Below are positions 34,207 to 34,352 of a stretch of 34,352 bases of DNA, piece after piece. A model generated the notes under the pieces. That model ran no database searches. It was not told the DNA's origin and saw only the letters and a list, made by a program, of their open reading frames with translations. Made by a program: the position numbers and the translations under genes. Source of the stretch: an uncultured Bacteroidales bacterium (GTDB lineage Bacteria > Bacteroidota > Bacteroidia > Bacteroidales > Bacteroidaceae). The DNA lies in assembly GCA_902770725.1 (NCBI GenBank), contig CACXUA010000009.1:1-34352 (forward strand). Direction: 5' to 3'. Numbering within the stretch: position 1 is the stretch's first letter; each line of letters starts with the position of its first letter.

Positions 34207-34352
34207 CGCCCTCTCACTCAACTTATCACGCCCATTCAGCCGACCAGCCACGCCTGGTCGGCCAACTTAACGTGCCACGTTCGTTAAATGGTCATGAACA
34301 TTTAATTAAATGGTCATGAATATTTAATTAAATAGTCATGAATATTTAATCA
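34206..34352. repeat. 22-bp period tandem array F, at least six full units, open at the window end
   Basis: The phase mark falls at 34206, 34228, 34250 (ACGCC), 34272 (GTGCC), 34294, 34316 and 34338 (ATGAA), each 22 bases apart. The first mark uses the last base of the CobW stop codon. Units 5-7 are nearly identical (ATGAAYATTTAATTAAAT); units 1-3 share only ACGCC. Unit 4 is intermediate. The array runs off the window. Confidence 0.92.
34239..34262. terminator. Hairpin within the array after the CobW-type gene
   Basis: GCCGACCAG and CTGGTCGGC form a 9-bp perfect stem with a 6-base loop, 33 bases after the stop. It spans two neighbouring 22-bp units. No T tract follows. Confidence 0.55.

Noticed and set aside
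32899-34251. 450-codon minus-strand open frame
   Set aside because: It is the antisense shadow of the CobW-type gene; its Val/Met-rich run is the complement of the His/Asp loop.
4556-34352. CRISPR interpretation of the 22-bp arrays
   Set aside because: The units are contiguous with no unique spacers, and no cas gene is in the window.

Overview
The window reads as a chromosomal segment from a Bacteroidales bacterium, most likely Prevotella or a close relative. Supporting signs are the Bacteroidetes promoter box TAnnTTTG in front of several genes, weak A-rich ribosome-binding regions, a gldH lipoprotein gene, SusE/F-like and GH31/GH43 carbohydrate genes, and secreted proteins ending in a YNLxGQR...KGINI..GKKV type tail. 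No rRNA, tRNA, CRISPR array, integrase or transposase was found.

Layout. Positions 1-4509 hold the end of a glycan-synthesis locus: a 5'-truncated glycoside-hydrolase-like protein, a DUF5672 protein, two GT2 and one GT4 glycosyltransferases, three of the four junctions being ATGA overlaps. Position 4988-8098 is a secreted protein with two CotH-like domains. Positions 8141-13609 (minus) form a GH31 / SusE-F-like / GH31 operon, divergent from a GH43 gene (13808-14779) with matching promoters on both strands. Positions 14945-18419 carry amino-sugar genes (GlmM-like mutase, nagA) and an ion channel. Positions 18505-21968 carry aminopeptidase P, a gamma-carbonic-anhydrase-like protein and a GH43 lipoprotein. 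A minus-strand ugd (22115-23458) diverges from the operon DNA polymerase III delta'-ricT-gldH (23588-26281). Then come a 51-residue small ORF (26421-26576), a discoidin-like secreted protein, a 1057-residue DUF4965-type protein (all minus) and a CobW-type zinc GTPase (32974-34206).

The most unusual signal is in the gaps. Six separate intergenic stretches, each starting 0-46 bases after a stop codon, contain short tandem arrays with the same exact 22-bp period but mostly different unit sequences (4556-4665, 14795-14882, 18420-18485, 22010-22097, 29476-29563, 34206-34352). Units carry palindromic cores and several arrays fold into strong hairpins. Three arrays share the word ACGCC at the 22-bp step, one flips a unit into reverse complement without losing phase, and one changes unit sequence part-way through a chimeric unit. 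A fixed period with changing sequence is not what simple replication slippage would predict, so this is the candidate for an undescribed system; its mechanism and function are not known from the sequence.

The carbohydrate genes fit together as a polysaccharide-degrading and envelope-building lifestyle: secreted GH31 and GH43 enzymes release sugars, GlmM/NagA handle amino-sugar phosphates, Ugd makes UDP-glucuronate, and the glycosyltransferases assemble a surface glycan.
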